64,000 bases of DNA from Gluconobacter cerinus (GCF_002723935.1 NZ_BEWM01000001.1:248001-312000), one strand, 5' to 3'. Numbered from the stretch's first letter, positions 8,450 through 17,865 are shown. A program made the numbers and translations. Notes: generated from the letters alone by a model not told the origin.

Positions 8450-8974
8450 ATGTCCGAGAATACCACCGACAACACTGCACAGAACATGGAAGGCGCTCCT
8501 CCGCAGATGCCGCTTGCCGTCAATCTGCAGTACACGAAGGACCTGTCCTTTGAAGTCCCGGCTGGCGCTTCCATTTTCGCAACCCTGCGCGCTGCACCGC
8601 AGATCTCCGTGAACATCGATGTTCAGGCAAACCGCCTGGAAGAAGAGCAGCCGGTTTATGAAGTTGCTCTGGCCGTCCGCGCCGAAGCTGCTGAACCCGC
8701 AGCAGAAGAAGGTGGCAAGGCTGGCCGCACGGTTTTCATTGCCGAGCTGACCTATGCTGCCATCGTGACTCTCGGCAACGCTCCGCAGGAACTCGTCGAG
8801 CCGATCCTGCTGGTTGAAGTGCCGCGCCTGATCTTCCCGTATGTGCGTTCCATCATCAGCGACGTCACCCGTGACGGTGGCTTCCCGCCGGTGGTTCTGC
8901 AGCCGATCGACTTCGTTGCTCTGTGGCAGGCCAAGCGCGCCCAGCAGTTCCCGGAGCCAGCTGGCGAAGCCTGA
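8450..8974 (+). CDS. secB: Protein-export chaperone SecB
   Basis: Tetrameric cytosolic chaperone that keeps preproteins unfolded and delivers them to SecA. The 174-residue product has QYTKDLSFEVP near residue 29, the hydrophobic core strands VNIDVQANRL and YEVALAVRAEA, and the signature LIFPYVRSIISDVTRDGGFPP near the C-terminus. The start at ATG 8450 follows CGGAG; an open frame extends upstream but has no homology to the family. It converges on hemD with a 4-base gap and no clear terminator. Confidence 0.96.
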   Translation: MSENTTDNTAQNMEGAPPQMPLAVNLQYTKDLSFEVPAGASIFATLRAAPQISVNIDVQANRLEEEQPVYEVALAVRAEAAEPAAEEGGKAGRTVFIAELTYAAIVTLGNAPQELVEPILLVEVPRLIFPYVRSIISDVTRDGGFPPVVLQPIDFVALWQAKRAQQFPEPAGEA

Positions 8975-8978
8975 TCCT

Positions 8979-9650
8979 TCAGGTGACGAAAGGCCCGAGC
9001 CGTTCCAGCGGATCGGGCCACTCCACTGCACGCCAGTCCTTTTCGGTCAGGCTTGCAGCGATGGCCTCTGACAGACAGAGCGCCCTCACACCGGACAGAG
9101 CATTTCGCTCCGGCGTACCCAAAGCCTCCATGAAGGCTTCAGCCGTTTTTCCGGAATAAAGAACAACTCCTTCAACACGGTCGCTCAACAAAGCGTCTCG
9201 CGCAGCATCCGTGAGAGCTTGCCTCTTCGTCACTGCGTACGCGTCGATGCGCCTGGCCCCCAACGCCACTGCCAGGTCGAGGCCGTAACCCTTGCCACAT
9301 GCCAGCATAAGGGACTGTCCCGTCAGGTTGTGACGACGGCAGAACTCCAGCAGGGCTTCAGCGTCGCCATCTGCGGCACGAACATTGGAAAAGCCCATGG
9401 CGCGAGCATGTTCAGCCGTTTTTGCTCCTACAGTGACCATCAAACGGTCTCGCGGCCAATTTTTGAGAGCGGCCAGCGCATTGGCGCTTGTCAAAGCTAC
9501 AGCCGCGCAGTCAGTCACCGCTATAGGTTCGTAGGTCTGAATTTCCAGCATCGGGCAGGCAATCGCCTCCCATCCCTGACGCTGAAGGGCCTCCGAGGTA
9601 GAAGCCAGACCCGGCTCGGGACGCGTGACCAGAACAGCGCGCCGCGGCAT
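8979..9650 (-). CDS. hemD: Uroporphyrinogen-III synthase
   Basis: Cyclises hydroxymethylbilane to uroporphyrinogen III with inversion of ring D. The 223-residue product is of normal length and shows the loose family pattern: VLVTRPEPG at the N-terminus, LTSANALAAL at the end of the first domain, and VVLYSGKTAEAF in the second. The family is poorly conserved, so position helps: it starts 2 bases after the hemC stop in the same operon. Heme synthesis genes hemF and ctaB lie elsewhere in the window. Confidence 0.9.
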   Translation of the reverse strand: MPRRAVLVTRPEPGLASTSEALQRQGWEAIACPMLEIQTYEPIAVTDCAAVALTSANALAALKNWPRDRLMVTVGAKTAEHARAMGFSNVRAADGDAEALLEFCRRHNLTGQSLMLACGKGYGLDLAVALGARRIDAYAVTKRQALTDAARDALLSDRVEGVVLYSGKTAEAFMEALGTPERNALSGVRALCLSEAIAASLTEKDWRAVEWPDPLERLGPFVT

Positions 9651-9652
9651 GA

Positions 9653-10702
9653 TCAGGCGCGTGTCATCTCGGCAAAAATTGCAGCTGGCGTATTGCGGCG
9701 CAGCTCGTCTGCCAGTTCCGTTCCCATCCGGGCGGCCTCAAGTGGCGCACCAGTAATTTCACGGCGGATCAGGAACGTTCCGTCTTCGCTCGCAACCATA
9801 CCTGTCAGCTTCAGTACGCCAGCCTCAATTCTGGCATATCCGCCAATTGGTGTTCGGCAGGAGCCGTCAAGCTCGGCCAGCAAAGCACGCTCCGCAGTTG
9901 AAACGGCCCGGGCTTCCGGGTCTTCGATGGCAGACAGAAGCTCACGCAGTTCCGTGTCACTCTCGCGTACCGTTACACCGACGATACCCTGCCCTGCGGC
10001 TGGCAGCATCTGGTCTGGCTCAAGAACGATATCGACACGGTCCTCCATCCCGAGACGCCGTAGTCCCGCAAGGGCCAGAAGCGTGGCATCACAAGCCCCC
10101 GCCTGTAGCTTGTCGAGACGCGTCTGAACATTGCCACGCAGCAGCCCAAACCGGAGATCCGGGCGACGGCTCAGCATCTGCGCCTGACGACGGACGGACG
10201 CACAACCGATCAGGGCACCCTCTGGTAGAGAGGCATACGGATCAGCCGGGTCAACTTTGGTGGACCGGTCACGCAGGATAATGGCATCGCGGGCGTCTTC
10301 ACGCTTCAGCGTGCACGCCAGGACAAGACCGGGAGGGAGATTGGTTTCGAGATCCTTGAGGCTATGAACTGCAAAGTCGATCCGGCCCGCTACAAGAGCT
10401 TCATGGATTTCCTTGGCAAACAGGCCCTTGCCACCAATTTCCGCCAGACGCTGGCTGAGGTTACGATCACCTTCAGTGCTGATCTGATGTTCCTGAAACG
10501 CTCCCATGTCACGCAGGACCGGGCAAAAACGGGTCAGACGTGTCAGGAACGTCCGCGTTTGCCACAGCGCCAGCGGTGACGCGCGCGAGCCCACTCTGAG
10601 TGGGAGTTTGCGCTGGCCGGACGGGCTGGCGGCATGAGATCGGCGGACGGCTTCCGCCGCGACCTTTTGAAGGGCGTCGGAAGACAGGACGGAAGCATTC
10701 AT
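9653..10702 (-). CDS. hemC: Porphobilinogen deaminase (hydroxymethylbilane synthase)
   Basis: Polymerises four porphobilinogens into hydroxymethylbilane. The product (349 residues from ATG 10702) contains RVGSRASPLALWQT, the EGDRNL and GGKGLFAKEIHEAL substrate-binding segments, the VHSLKDLETNLPPGL signature with its catalytic aspartate, and LDGSCRTPIGGYA, whose cysteine carries the dipyrromethane cofactor. It has about 35 extra N-terminal residues compared with E. coli HemC. A GTG three codons upstream is an alternative start. The gene is divergent from tsaD, their starts being about 60 bases apart, and is followed immediately by hemD. Confidence 0.97.
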   Translation of the reverse strand: MNASVLSSDALQKVAAEAVRRSHAASPSGQRKLPLRVGSRASPLALWQTRTFLTRLTRFCPVLRDMGAFQEHQISTEGDRNLSQRLAEIGGKGLFAKEIHEALVAGRIDFAVHSLKDLETNLPPGLVLACTLKREDARDAIILRDRSTKVDPADPYASLPEGALIGCASVRRQAQMLSRRPDLRFGLLRGNVQTRLDKLQAGACDATLLALAGLRRLGMEDRVDIVLEPDQMLPAAGQGIVGVTVRESDTELRELLSAIEDPEARAVSTAERALLAELDGSCRTPIGGYARIEAGVLKLTGMVASEDGTFLIRREITGAPLEAARMGTELADELRRNTPAAIFAEMTRA

Positions 10703-10760
10703 GGACCGCACCTGTAGCTCATTCAGGCGGGGCTGTCATGATATGAGAGACTCGGTCATA

Positions 10761-11834
10761 ATGCATGCCATGTCTGACCCTGCTGCATCCCGCCCCCTTC
10801 TGGCGATCGAAACGTCCTGCGACGATACCGCTTGCGCTATTCTGGCCTATGACGGCACCATTCTCGCCGAAGGTGTTCTTTCACAGAACGATCACGCCAT
10901 TCTTGGTGGCGTCGTACCGGAAATTGCAGCACGAGCTCATCTTGATGCCCTGCCCGCCCTTGTCCAGTCCGTGCTCGACAAGGCCGCCCTCACCTTGCAG
11001 GACATTGATACCTTCGCAGGAACGACTGGCCCGGGCCTGATTGGTGGGCTTATTGTGGGCAGTTCCTATGCAAAAGGGCTGGCTCTCGCACTGGGTCGAC
11101 CTTTCATTGCAGTCAATCACATTGAAGGGCACGTCCTGACGGCCCGCCTGCCGTCTCTTAAGGCCGATCTTCAATTTCCCTTCCTGACGATGCTGGTCTC
11201 AGGCGGTCACTGCCAGTGCATTTCCGTGGAGCAGACAGGCCAGTACGTGCGCCTTGGCGGCACCATTGATGACGCAGCCGGCGAGGCCTTCGACAAAGTT
11301 GCCAAAATGCTTGGTCTTGGCTGGCCGGGTGGGCCTGCTCTTGAAAAACTGGCACAGGAAGGCCGCGCTGATGCTTTTGCACTTCCCCGCCCGCTTAAAG
11401 GGCGTGACGGCTGCGACTTTTCTTTTTCCGGCCTGAAAACAGCCGTCAGCCGCCTGATTGAGCCCTTGGGATCAGGCGCTCTTCCGCGCCAGTTCGCTGC
11501 CGACGTCGCCGCATCCTTCCAGCAGGCTGTGGCAGATGTCATGGCAGACCGTGCGGAACACGCGCTTGCAATGGCGCCAAACGCGACCGCACTCGTCGTC
11601 GCAGGTGGTGTGGCTGCGAACCGGACACTTCGCTGTGCGCTGGAGACTGTCGCAGACCGCCACGGCATTCCATTTATCGCTCCTCCGCTTCGCCTCTGCA
11701 CGGACAATGCTGTCATGATCGGCTGGGCAGCCCTTGAGCGCCTTCATGCCGGTGAGCATCCCAACGAAATAGATGTCGCGGCCCGCCCCCGCTGGCCTCT
11801 TGCGGAACGTCATCCCGCTCATAGCCCTTCCTGA
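10761..11834 (+). CDS. tsaD: tRNA N6-threonylcarbamoyladenosine transferase subunit
   Basis: Catalytic subunit that transfers threonylcarbamoyl to A37 of ANN-decoding tRNAs. The protein (357 residues from ATG 10761) has the ASKHA-fold signature LAIETSCDDTA, GPGLIGGLIVG, the metal-binding VNHIEGH, and VAGGVAANRTLR with CTDNAVMIGWA near the C-terminus. GAGAGA lies 10 bases before this ATG; a second ATG at 10770 is equally possible and would remove three residues. It is followed by rlmJ and gpsA; tsaD-gpsA neighbourhood is common in proteobacteria. Confidence 0.96.
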   Translation: MHAMSDPAASRPLLAIETSCDDTACAILAYDGTILAEGVLSQNDHAILGGVVPEIAARAHLDALPALVQSVLDKAALTLQDIDTFAGTTGPGLIGGLIVGSSYAKGLALALGRPFIAVNHIEGHVLTARLPSLKADLQFPFLTMLVSGGHCQCISVEQTGQYVRLGGTIDDAAGEAFDKVAKMLGLGWPGGPALEKLAQEGRADAFALPRPLKGRDGCDFSFSGLKTAVSRLIEPLGSGALPRQFAADVAASFQQAVADVMADRAEHALAMAPNATALVVAGGVAANRTLRCALETVADRHGIPFIAPPLRLCTDNAVMIGWAALERLHAGEHPNEIDVAARPRWPLAERHPAHSPS

Positions 11835-11858
11835 TTCCATAGCCGGAACCCGTCTCCC

Positions 11859-12686
11859 GTGAACTACAGACACGCTTACCACGCCGGAAATTTTGCGGAT
11901 TGCATGAAACACGCGATCCTTCTGGTGCTTCTGAAGTCCCTCGCCCGCAAACCTGCGGGATTTTGTGTTCTCGATACACATGCAGGCTGCGGACAGTATG
12001 ACCTGTCTTCTGAAGAAGCCCAGAAAACCGGCGAATGGAAAAGCGGGATCGGCCGACTTCTGGACTCGGAAGATCCGGCCCTTCAGGATTATCTGTCCGC
12101 AGTGCGCGACCTCGGCCTTTATCCGGGATCACCGGCCCTCGCTCGCCATGCGCTGCGCCCCCAGGACCAGCTTGTAGCCTGCGAACTTCACCCAGAAGAC
12201 GTTCGTCCGTTACGTCGCCTTTTCCGGGATGACCCGCAGGTCTCCATTCATCATCGCAACGGGTACGAAGCTTTGCGCGCGCTTCTCCCCCCTAAAGATC
12301 TGAAGCGTGGTCTAGTTCTGATTGATCCACCATTTGAGAAGCTGGACGACTTTACGCAATGTGCTGAGGCGATCTCGCTGATCCGCAATCGCTTTCGCGC
12401 AGGCATTGTCGCGGTTTGGTATCCCATCAAGCACCGCACTCCGGTTCGGGCCTTTTACAACGCTCTGAAGGATGCAGGCATTCGCGATATTCTTGCGTGT
12501 GAATTTCTTCTGCGCCCGGCGTTGGATCCGTCTCGCCTGAATGGATGCGGAATGCTGGTCGTGAATGCTCCTTTCGGATTTGAAGAAGATGCCGCGCGCG
12601 TCCTGAATGCGTTGAAGCAGGGGCTTGCGACGGATGACCCGGAAGACGACATGCAGGTGCATATTGAACGTCTGGTAGAGGAATGA
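11859..12686 (+). CDS. rlmJ: 23S rRNA (adenine-2030 N6) methyltransferase
   Basis: Methylates A2030 of 23S rRNA using S-adenosylmethionine. The 275-residue product starts at GTG 11859 with the diagnostic NYRHAYHAGNFADCMKH, followed by the SAM loop DTHAGCGQYDL (in place of the usual DTHAGAG) and the catalytic IDPPFE motif near residue 152. It lies 24 bases after tsaD, and its stop sits inside the ATGA just before gpsA, so the three genes probably form one transcript. Confidence 0.93.
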   Translation: MNYRHAYHAGNFADCMKHAILLVLLKSLARKPAGFCVLDTHAGCGQYDLSSEEAQKTGEWKSGIGRLLDSEDPALQDYLSAVRDLGLYPGSPALARHALRPQDQLVACELHPEDVRPLRRLFRDDPQVSIHHRNGYEALRALLPPKDLKRGLVLIDPPFEKLDDFTQCAEAISLIRNRFRAGIVAVWYPIKHRTPVRAFYNALKDAGIRDILACEFLLRPALDPSRLNGCGMLVVNAPFGFEEDAARVLNALKQGLATDDPEDDMQVHIERLVEE

Positions 12687-12688
12687 AC

Positions 12689-13660
12689 ATGAACGGGCGC
12701 CATATCGCAGTCATCGGCGCAGGCGCCTGGGGAACGGCTCTCGCATGTGCCGCGGCCCGTACTGGAGCACGCGTTACACTTTGGATGCGAACTCCTGTTC
12801 CTGGTGGCGTCCGGGAGCTTCCTCGCTTGCCCGGGATCCAGCTTCCTGACGCGGTCACCGTTACAGGCGTTTTCCCAACACATGCGGACGTTGTGCTTCT
12901 GGTTGTGCCTGTTCAGACTGCCCGGTCCGTATCCGTCGCACTGGAAGGTGTTCTCGCTCCAGGTGTGCCGGTCGTGACGTGCTGTAAGGGCTTGGAACAG
13001 GCGACCTCGCTTCTGCCACTTACCGTACTCGCCGAAACGATGCCTGATCGGCCAACTGCCGTTCTCTCGGGGCCAAACTTCGCCATTGAAATTGCAAAAG
13101 ACCTTCCGGCAGCAGCGACGTTGGCCAGCACGGATCTGACGCTGGCAAAACATCTCACCAGTATCCTCAACTCGTCATCGTTTCGCCTCTATGCCAGTAA
13201 TGACGTTGCGGGTGTGCAGCTTGCCGGAGCAGCAAAAAACGTTGTGGCAATCGGCGCGGGTATCGTGATCGGAGCAGGCCTGGGTGAAAATGGCCGGGCA
13301 GCCCTTATCACCCGAGCTGTCGCCGAGATTGCGCGCTTGGCTGAAGCGTTGGGGGGACGTGCTGCCACTCTGGCGGGCCTATCTGGCGTTGGAGACCTGA
13401 TCCTGACCTGTACCGGACGGGGCTCACGGAACTACAGTCTCGGTATCGAGTTCGGAGAGGGTCGCCCCCTGTCAGAAATCCTCGCTTCCCGTACAACGGT
13501 TGCGGAGGGCGTTTTGACCGCGCCGGCGCTCGTGGCGCTCGCTCAAAAGATGGGCGTACATGTCCCGATCCTTGAGACGATCACCCATCTGCTTTCAGAA
13601 AAACTTACACTGGAAGAGGCCAGAACGCTGCTGCTGGACCGGCCTCCGACGCTGGAATAA
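12689..13660 (+). CDS. gpsA: NAD(P)-dependent glycerol-3-phosphate dehydrogenase
   Basis: Reduces dihydroxyacetone phosphate to sn-glycerol-3-phosphate for phospholipid synthesis. The 323-residue product has the Rossmann loop VIGAGAWGTALA at the N-terminus, LSGPNFAIEIA, the catalytic-lysine region GAAKNVVAIGAGI and LSGVGDLILTCTGRGSRN. I prefer ATG 12689, 7 bases after AGAGGA; an ATG at 12683 overlaps the rlmJ stop but has the ribosome-binding site pressed against it. The gene converges on the nucleoside transporter. Confidence 0.96.
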   Translation: MNGRHIAVIGAGAWGTALACAAARTGARVTLWMRTPVPGGVRELPRLPGIQLPDAVTVTGVFPTHADVVLLVVPVQTARSVSVALEGVLAPGVPVVTCCKGLEQATSLLPLTVLAETMPDRPTAVLSGPNFAIEIAKDLPAAATLASTDLTLAKHLTSILNSSSFRLYASNDVAGVQLAGAAKNVVAIGAGIVIGAGLGENGRAALITRAVAEIARLAEALGGRAATLAGLSGVGDLILTCTGRGSRNYSLGIEFGEGRPLSEILASRTTVAEGVLTAPALVALAQKMGVHVPILETITHLLSEKLTLEEARTLLLDRPPTLE

Positions 13661-13668
13661 TCGGCTTT

Positions 13669-14874
13669 TCAGACGAACAGCCCGGCGATCACAGCGCTCA
13701 TGGCGTTGGAAAGTGTACCGGCCACCACGGCGCGAACCGCCAGCTTCGATACATCCGTCCGCCTGCGCGGCTCCGCACTGCCAAACGCACCAATCAAAAT
13801 GCCAATGGTGGAAATATTCGCAAATCCACACAGTGCGAAAGACAGGATCGTGATGGTTCGATGCGACAGGATATGCGCATGAATCATGGGAGAAAGATTC
13901 ACGTAGGCGACGAACTCGTTGAAAGCGATTTTCTGACCGAGCAATCCACCCGCCACCACACACTCAGACCACGGCACGCCCATCAGCCAGGCAAAGGGCG
14001 CAAAAACGTAACCGAGGATTTGCGCGAGAGACAGCCCGACCATCGCCAGAAGACCATCTGTCAGGGCAATAATGCCAACAAAGGCAATCAGAACCGCCCC
14101 GACTGCAACCGCGATTTTGGCACCGTTCATGGCACCTTCGGCCAAGGCCTCAAACATGCTGTGATGGCCATGATCCGCCCCAGCAATTTCTGTGCTGACA
14201 TGCCTCGGGCCGGGAAACAGAACACGTGAAAACAGCAGGCCACCCGGAATGGCCATTGCAGACGCAGCGAGCAGGTTCTCCATCGGAACCCCTAGCGACG
14301 CATAGCCTGCCAGAACCGAGCCTGCGATAGATGACGTCCCGCTACACAGAACAGTCGCTAATTCTCCAATAGAAAGCCCGGCCAAGCAGGTCTGGAGCGC
14401 AATCGGCATTTCACTCTGGCCAAGGAAAATGGTCAGAACGGCTGAAAAAGATTCCAGCTGCGTGGTGCCAAGAATTTTCGCGAGAGCGCCACCGATGATG
14501 CGCGACAGGAACTGAAGCACACCCCAGTGCTGCATCAGTCCCAGAAGCGCCGCGACATACACGATTTCAGGCAGAACCTTGAGGGCGAAGATAAATCCTC
14601 CCTCCCCGAAAATCGTGTCCATTTTCGGACCTACAAGACCACCGAAAAGGAAGGCGCTTCCCTGATCCCCATAAGACAGGACCTTGGTCACGGCGCCGGA
14701 AATCATGTGGAGCCCATGTGCCCCGGCGGGAATCCAGAGAATTACGGCTGCGATAGCCACCTGAAGGGCTAAGGCACGCGCAACCAGTTTCCAGTCGATC
14801 GCCCGCCAATTCGTGGAAAATAACGCGCCAAGACAGAGAAGACCGGCCATGCCGATCAGGACGCGCAGGATCAC
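13669..14874 (-). CDS. Concentrative nucleoside transporter (NupC/CNT family)
   Basis: Cation-coupled uptake of nucleosides across the inner membrane. The 401-residue product has about nine hydrophobic segments. Family marks are FSTNWRAIDWK after the first segment, FGEGGFIFALKVLPEIVY, GQSEMPI (the substrate-site motif usually reads GQTEAPL), and a C-terminal CGFANISTIGILIG. The start is GTG 14874, with AAAGGGAG about 9 bases upstream; longer readings have no transporter homology and no ribosome-binding site. It is divergent from gpx. Confidence 0.88.
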   Translation of the reverse strand: MILRVLIGMAGLLCLGALFSTNWRAIDWKLVARALALQVAIAAVILWIPAGAHGLHMISGAVTKVLSYGDQGSAFLFGGLVGPKMDTIFGEGGFIFALKVLPEIVYVAALLGLMQHWGVLQFLSRIIGGALAKILGTTQLESFSAVLTIFLGQSEMPIALQTCLAGLSIGELATVLCSGTSSIAGSVLAGYASLGVPMENLLAASAMAIPGGLLFSRVLFPGPRHVSTEIAGADHGHHSMFEALAEGAMNGAKIAVAVGAVLIAFVGIIALTDGLLAMVGLSLAQILGYVFAPFAWLMGVPWSECVVAGGLLGQKIAFNEFVAYVNLSPMIHAHILSHRTITILSFALCGFANISTIGILIGAFGSAEPRRRTDVSKLAVRAVVAGTLSNAMSAVIAGLFV

Positions 14875-15002
14875 GAAGGCAAGCTCCCTTTCAAAAACAG
14901 AACGGTTGCACAACCTGTCTGCATGACAGCGCCATGTCCAGCCCTGCTCTCGCCTCTTTAGCAGTATGATATTACAGTAGATGAAAATGAGGGGGAGAAA
15001 CC

Positions 15003-15497
15003 ATGACCTGCGCCTATGATTTCCACCTGCCCGGGCTGTCTGGGGAAACAATTGATCTTTCCCAGTTCCGTGGTCGGCCACTCCTGATCGTCAACACAGC
15101 CTCGAAATGCGGCTTTACCCCCCAGTATGAAGGCTTGCAGCATCTGTGGTCCCTCTACGGGCGCGACTACCCGGACGGCATGACGGTTCTCGGCGTACCT
15201 TCGAATGATTTTGGAGAGCAGGAACCGGGCTCGGCAGAAGAGATCAAGACATTCTGCCACCGCAATTACGGGGTCTCATTCCCTATGGCGGCCAGAGCCC
15301 ATGTCAAAGGGCCAGATGCCATCCCGCTCTTCAAATGGTTGGGTAAAGAGGGCGGATTTTTATCTCGCCCCCGCTGGAATTTTTATAAGTACCTCGTGAA
15401 CCGTGAAGGGCATCTCGTGCGATGGTTCACACCGCTCTCAAAACCGACGCCCGGACGGGTAGAAGAGGCCGTCCGCCGGATTCTTCTCGATCACTGA
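15003..15497 (+). CDS. gpx: Glutathione peroxidase family protein
   Basis: Thiol-dependent reduction of hydrogen peroxide or organic hydroperoxides. The 164-residue protein has a catalytic cysteine, not selenocysteine: NTASKCGFTPQYEGL puts Cys36 in place, with Gln73, Trp125 and Asn126 completing the tetrad. The small bacterial enzymes of this form often use thioredoxin in place of glutathione, so the electron donor is open. GAGGGGGAG precedes the ATG. Its last 60 bases are overlapped antisense by the convergent DUF4112 gene. gshB and gor elsewhere in the window could support it. Confidence 0.93.
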   Translation: MTCAYDFHLPGLSGETIDLSQFRGRPLLIVNTASKCGFTPQYEGLQHLWSLYGRDYPDGMTVLGVPSNDFGEQEPGSAEEIKTFCHRNYGVSFPMAARAHVKGPDAIPLFKWLGKEGGFLSRPRWNFYKYLVNREGHLVRWFTPLSKPTPGRVEEAVRRILLDH

Positions 15498-15893
15498 ATT
15501 ATAGGGCACCCCGGTTTCTGGCCGGGCCAGCGCCTCTTCAATCAGGCGGACATTGCGCATGTCGGCCTTGAACACAGTATCGAACAGGTCCCCCATTAGC
15601 GGAACAACACCAACTACCGCTTCGATGCCCACATTAAGCAGCATCTTGCGCACAGTTGCTGCTCCCACACCCATCCGGTGGCCTTCCCAGACAATATAGA
15701 GGGACAGGAGCGTTCCAAGAGCCAGCCCTCCTCCGGGAATGAGCCCCAAGACCGTATCAACACCCGCTCTCAAGCGAAGCCCGGGAATTCGGACAGCCGA
15801 GTTCAGAACCCAGGCCAGACGCTTGAGCCGCTCCAGCCTTCGTAAGAGTTCTGCGGTGTCTGATGGAGATGAGGAAAATGCGGTTTTGACCAT
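15438..15893 (-). CDS. DUF4112 membrane protein
   Basis: A 151-residue protein with two glycine-rich hydrophobic segments: VDTVLGLIPGGGLALGTL (about residues 45-65) and VGIEAVVGVVPLMGDLFDTV (about 90-110). LGLIPGGG and PLMGDLFDTVFKAD are the marks of DUF4112, whose function is unknown. The ATG at 15893 starts the conserved part; a longer reading adds 21 unlikely residues. Its 3' end runs 60 bases into gpx on the other strand, so the two transcripts are complementary there. Confidence 0.85.
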   Translation of the reverse strand: MVKTAFSSSPSDTAELLRRLERLKRLAWVLNSAVRIPGLRLRAGVDTVLGLIPGGGLALGTLLSLYIVWEGHRMGVGAATVRKMLLNVGIEAVVGVVPLMGDLFDTVFKADMRNVRLIEEALARPETGVPYNSVIEKNPADGLFYPSGRRF

Positions 15894-15998
15894 GATACAA
15901 AATAACACGCAGACGGGATCGAGAGTTTCCTCTTTTTCCTTGACGCAGCGTATCAAAAAACGCGAGCCTCATGACAGGAATATGACAGGAGACTTCTC

Positions 15999-16235
15999 AT
16001 GACAGCGTCTCTCCTTCGGCCCATTCTGCCGCTTCTGGTCGTTGCTGCCCTTGGCGCCTTCACGCCTTCTGTCGCACATCACGTCACGAGCTTTCTGGGC
16101 CTGCCCGGCATCTTCTGGGCGAGTGTCATGCTGACGCTGGAAATTGTTCTGCTTTGTATCGGTCTGGCTGCCGTTCGCCCCTCAATGACGCGTCCATCGG
16201 AAAAACTTTACGCTCGCGAGACTGTTCTTCGCTAA
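15999..16235 (+). CDS. Small two-segment membrane protein
   Basis: A 78-residue protein with two hydrophobic stretches (about residues 6-24 and 36-60) joined by a His-containing loop. I do not recognise a family. ACAGGAGA lies about 8 bases before the ATG, and codon use matches the neighbours, so it is likely real. It precedes murJ by 64 bases on the same strand and may share its transcript. Confidence 0.65.
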   Translation: MTASLLRPILPLLVVAALGAFTPSVAHHVTSFLGLPGIFWASVMLTLEIVLLCIGLAAVRPSMTRPSEKLYARETVLR

Positions 16236-16299
16236 AAATCGTTCCTTCTGGCTTCAGGAGGATATGTTACCCGTCAGCGGGATACGCTAGAGACAGGAA

Positions 16300-17856
16300 A
16301 TGCTTCGCAATTTCCTGACAGTTGGCAGCTGGACCATGCTTTCGCGTGTTCTGGGCCTGATTCGTGACCAGCTTCTTGCTGCCTTCCTTGGAGCCGGCCC
16401 TGCACAGGACGCCTATCTGGTGTCCCTGCGCCTGCCGAACATGTTCCGGCGACTGTTCGGAGAAGGCGCGTTCAACGCAGCCTTCGTGCCGATGTTCACC
16501 GCCAAGTATGAGACTGAGGGACGCACCGCAGCCCTGCGTTTTGCGGGGCAGGCCCTGTCCGCTTTGGTGGCATGGCTGGTGATCCTGACGATCATCTGTG
16601 AACTGTGCATGCCCCTCATCATCTCGATTCTTGCCCCCGGTTTTCACGGCGAGCGTTTTGAGATGGCCCTGACGCTGACACAGATCACTTTCCCCTACAT
16701 GGTCATGATCTGCGCGGCGGCTCTGGTTTCCGGTGTGCTGAATGGTCTGGGAAAATTCAGCGCTGCATCCGCCGCCTATCTGAGTTTCAACATCATCGGC
16801 ATCGCAGCGATCTTTCTGGGGGCCTATGTCTGGCACAGTGTTGCCCTGACCAGTGCATGGGGTGTCGTTATTTCGGGCATCGTCCAGCTGGGTGCCCTCT
16901 ACTGGGCCGCTCATCGGGCCGGTGTCGCGCCGCATCTCGTCCGCCCCAGCTTTTCAAAAGATATCCGTGGTCTGATGCGACGGATGGGGCCGGGTCTCGT
17001 CGGATCGGGTGTCACACAGATGAACCTGATGGTGGACACGATCATTGCCACCAGACTGCCCGTTGGCTCCCCGTCGATTCTGTACTTCGCGGACCGGATC
17101 AACCAGCTCCCTCTTGGCGTTCTTGGTGCGGCGGCAGGTACAACCCTCTTGCCGCTTCTCACGCGACACGTGGCCAACAACGACCGCGCTTCCGTACATG
17201 CCAGCCTGAACCGGGCCCTCGATTACGCCCTGCTTTTGACGCTTCCCGCAACGATGGGCCTGATTGCACTGGCTCCCTCAATCATGGCTGGCCTGTTCAG
17301 CTACGGTCACTTCACGGTCGCAGATGCACTGAAGTCTGCCCAGTCCCTGCGGGCCTACGCCCTTGGGCTTCCAGCATTTGTACTCATCAAGGTCTTTTCG
17401 CCCGGCTTTTTCGCGGAAGGGGATACCAGCACGCCCGTCCGAATTGGCTTCTTTACCCTTGGATTAAATCTGGCGCTCAATCTAGCGCTCTACAAACCAC
17501 TGGCTCATGTAGGCCCTCCACTGGCCAGCACGATTGCAGCGGTCGTGAACGTTGCCATTCTGGCCGTGCTGCTGCATCGCCGTGGCATCTTCCAGCCTGA
17601 CCCACGACTGAAAAGCCGCTCAGCCCGCATAATCGGCGCCTCTCTCATGATGGCCCTCTGGGTTGCCGCAGCACAGAAGTTCGCCGCTCCCGACCTGCCG
17701 AACTGGCACGGAATCTGGCGCCTGAGCATGCTGGGCGCACTGATCGTGTTCGGAGGCGTGGTCTACGCCATTTCTCTCGACGCCCTGAAGGTTCTGAAAC
17801 TCAGTGACGTGCTCGCAGCGTTGCAAACGCGCATCGCCAGAAGACGCACACGCTAA
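16300..17856 (+). CDS. murJ: Lipid II flippase
   Basis: Flips undecaprenyl-linked lipid II to the periplasmic side for peptidoglycan synthesis. The 518-residue polytopic protein (about 14 segments) shows the MOP-superfamily MurJ pattern: TMLSRVLGLIRDQLLAAFLG, DAYLVSLRLPNMFRRLFGEGAFN with its conserved arginines, the VSGVLNGLGKF segment, and the PLGVLGAAAGTTLLPLL region mid-protein. The start is ATG 16300. A GC-rich stem-loop follows the stop. Confidence 0.96.
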   Translation: MLRNFLTVGSWTMLSRVLGLIRDQLLAAFLGAGPAQDAYLVSLRLPNMFRRLFGEGAFNAAFVPMFTAKYETEGRTAALRFAGQALSALVAWLVILTIICELCMPLIISILAPGFHGERFEMALTLTQITFPYMVMICAAALVSGVLNGLGKFSAASAAYLSFNIIGIAAIFLGAYVWHSVALTSAWGVVISGIVQLGALYWAAHRAGVAPHLVRPSFSKDIRGLMRRMGPGLVGSGVTQMNLMVDTIIATRLPVGSPSILYFADRINQLPLGVLGAAAGTTLLPLLTRHVANNDRASVHASLNRALDYALLLTLPATMGLIALAPSIMAGLFSYGHFTVADALKSAQSLRAYALGLPAFVLIKVFSPGFFAEGDTSTPVRIGFFTLGLNLALNLALYKPLAHVGPPLASTIAAVVNVAILAVLLHRRGIFQPDPRLKSRSARIIGASLMMALWVAAAQKFAAPDLPNWHGIWRLSMLGALIVFGGVVYAISLDALKVLKLSDVLAALQTRIARRRTR

Positions 17857-17865
17857 GACACTGAT

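Noticed and set aside
14965-14970. TATGAT as -10 box of gpx
   Set aside because: The -10 is good but no matching -35 is found 16-18 bases upstream, so it was not listed.
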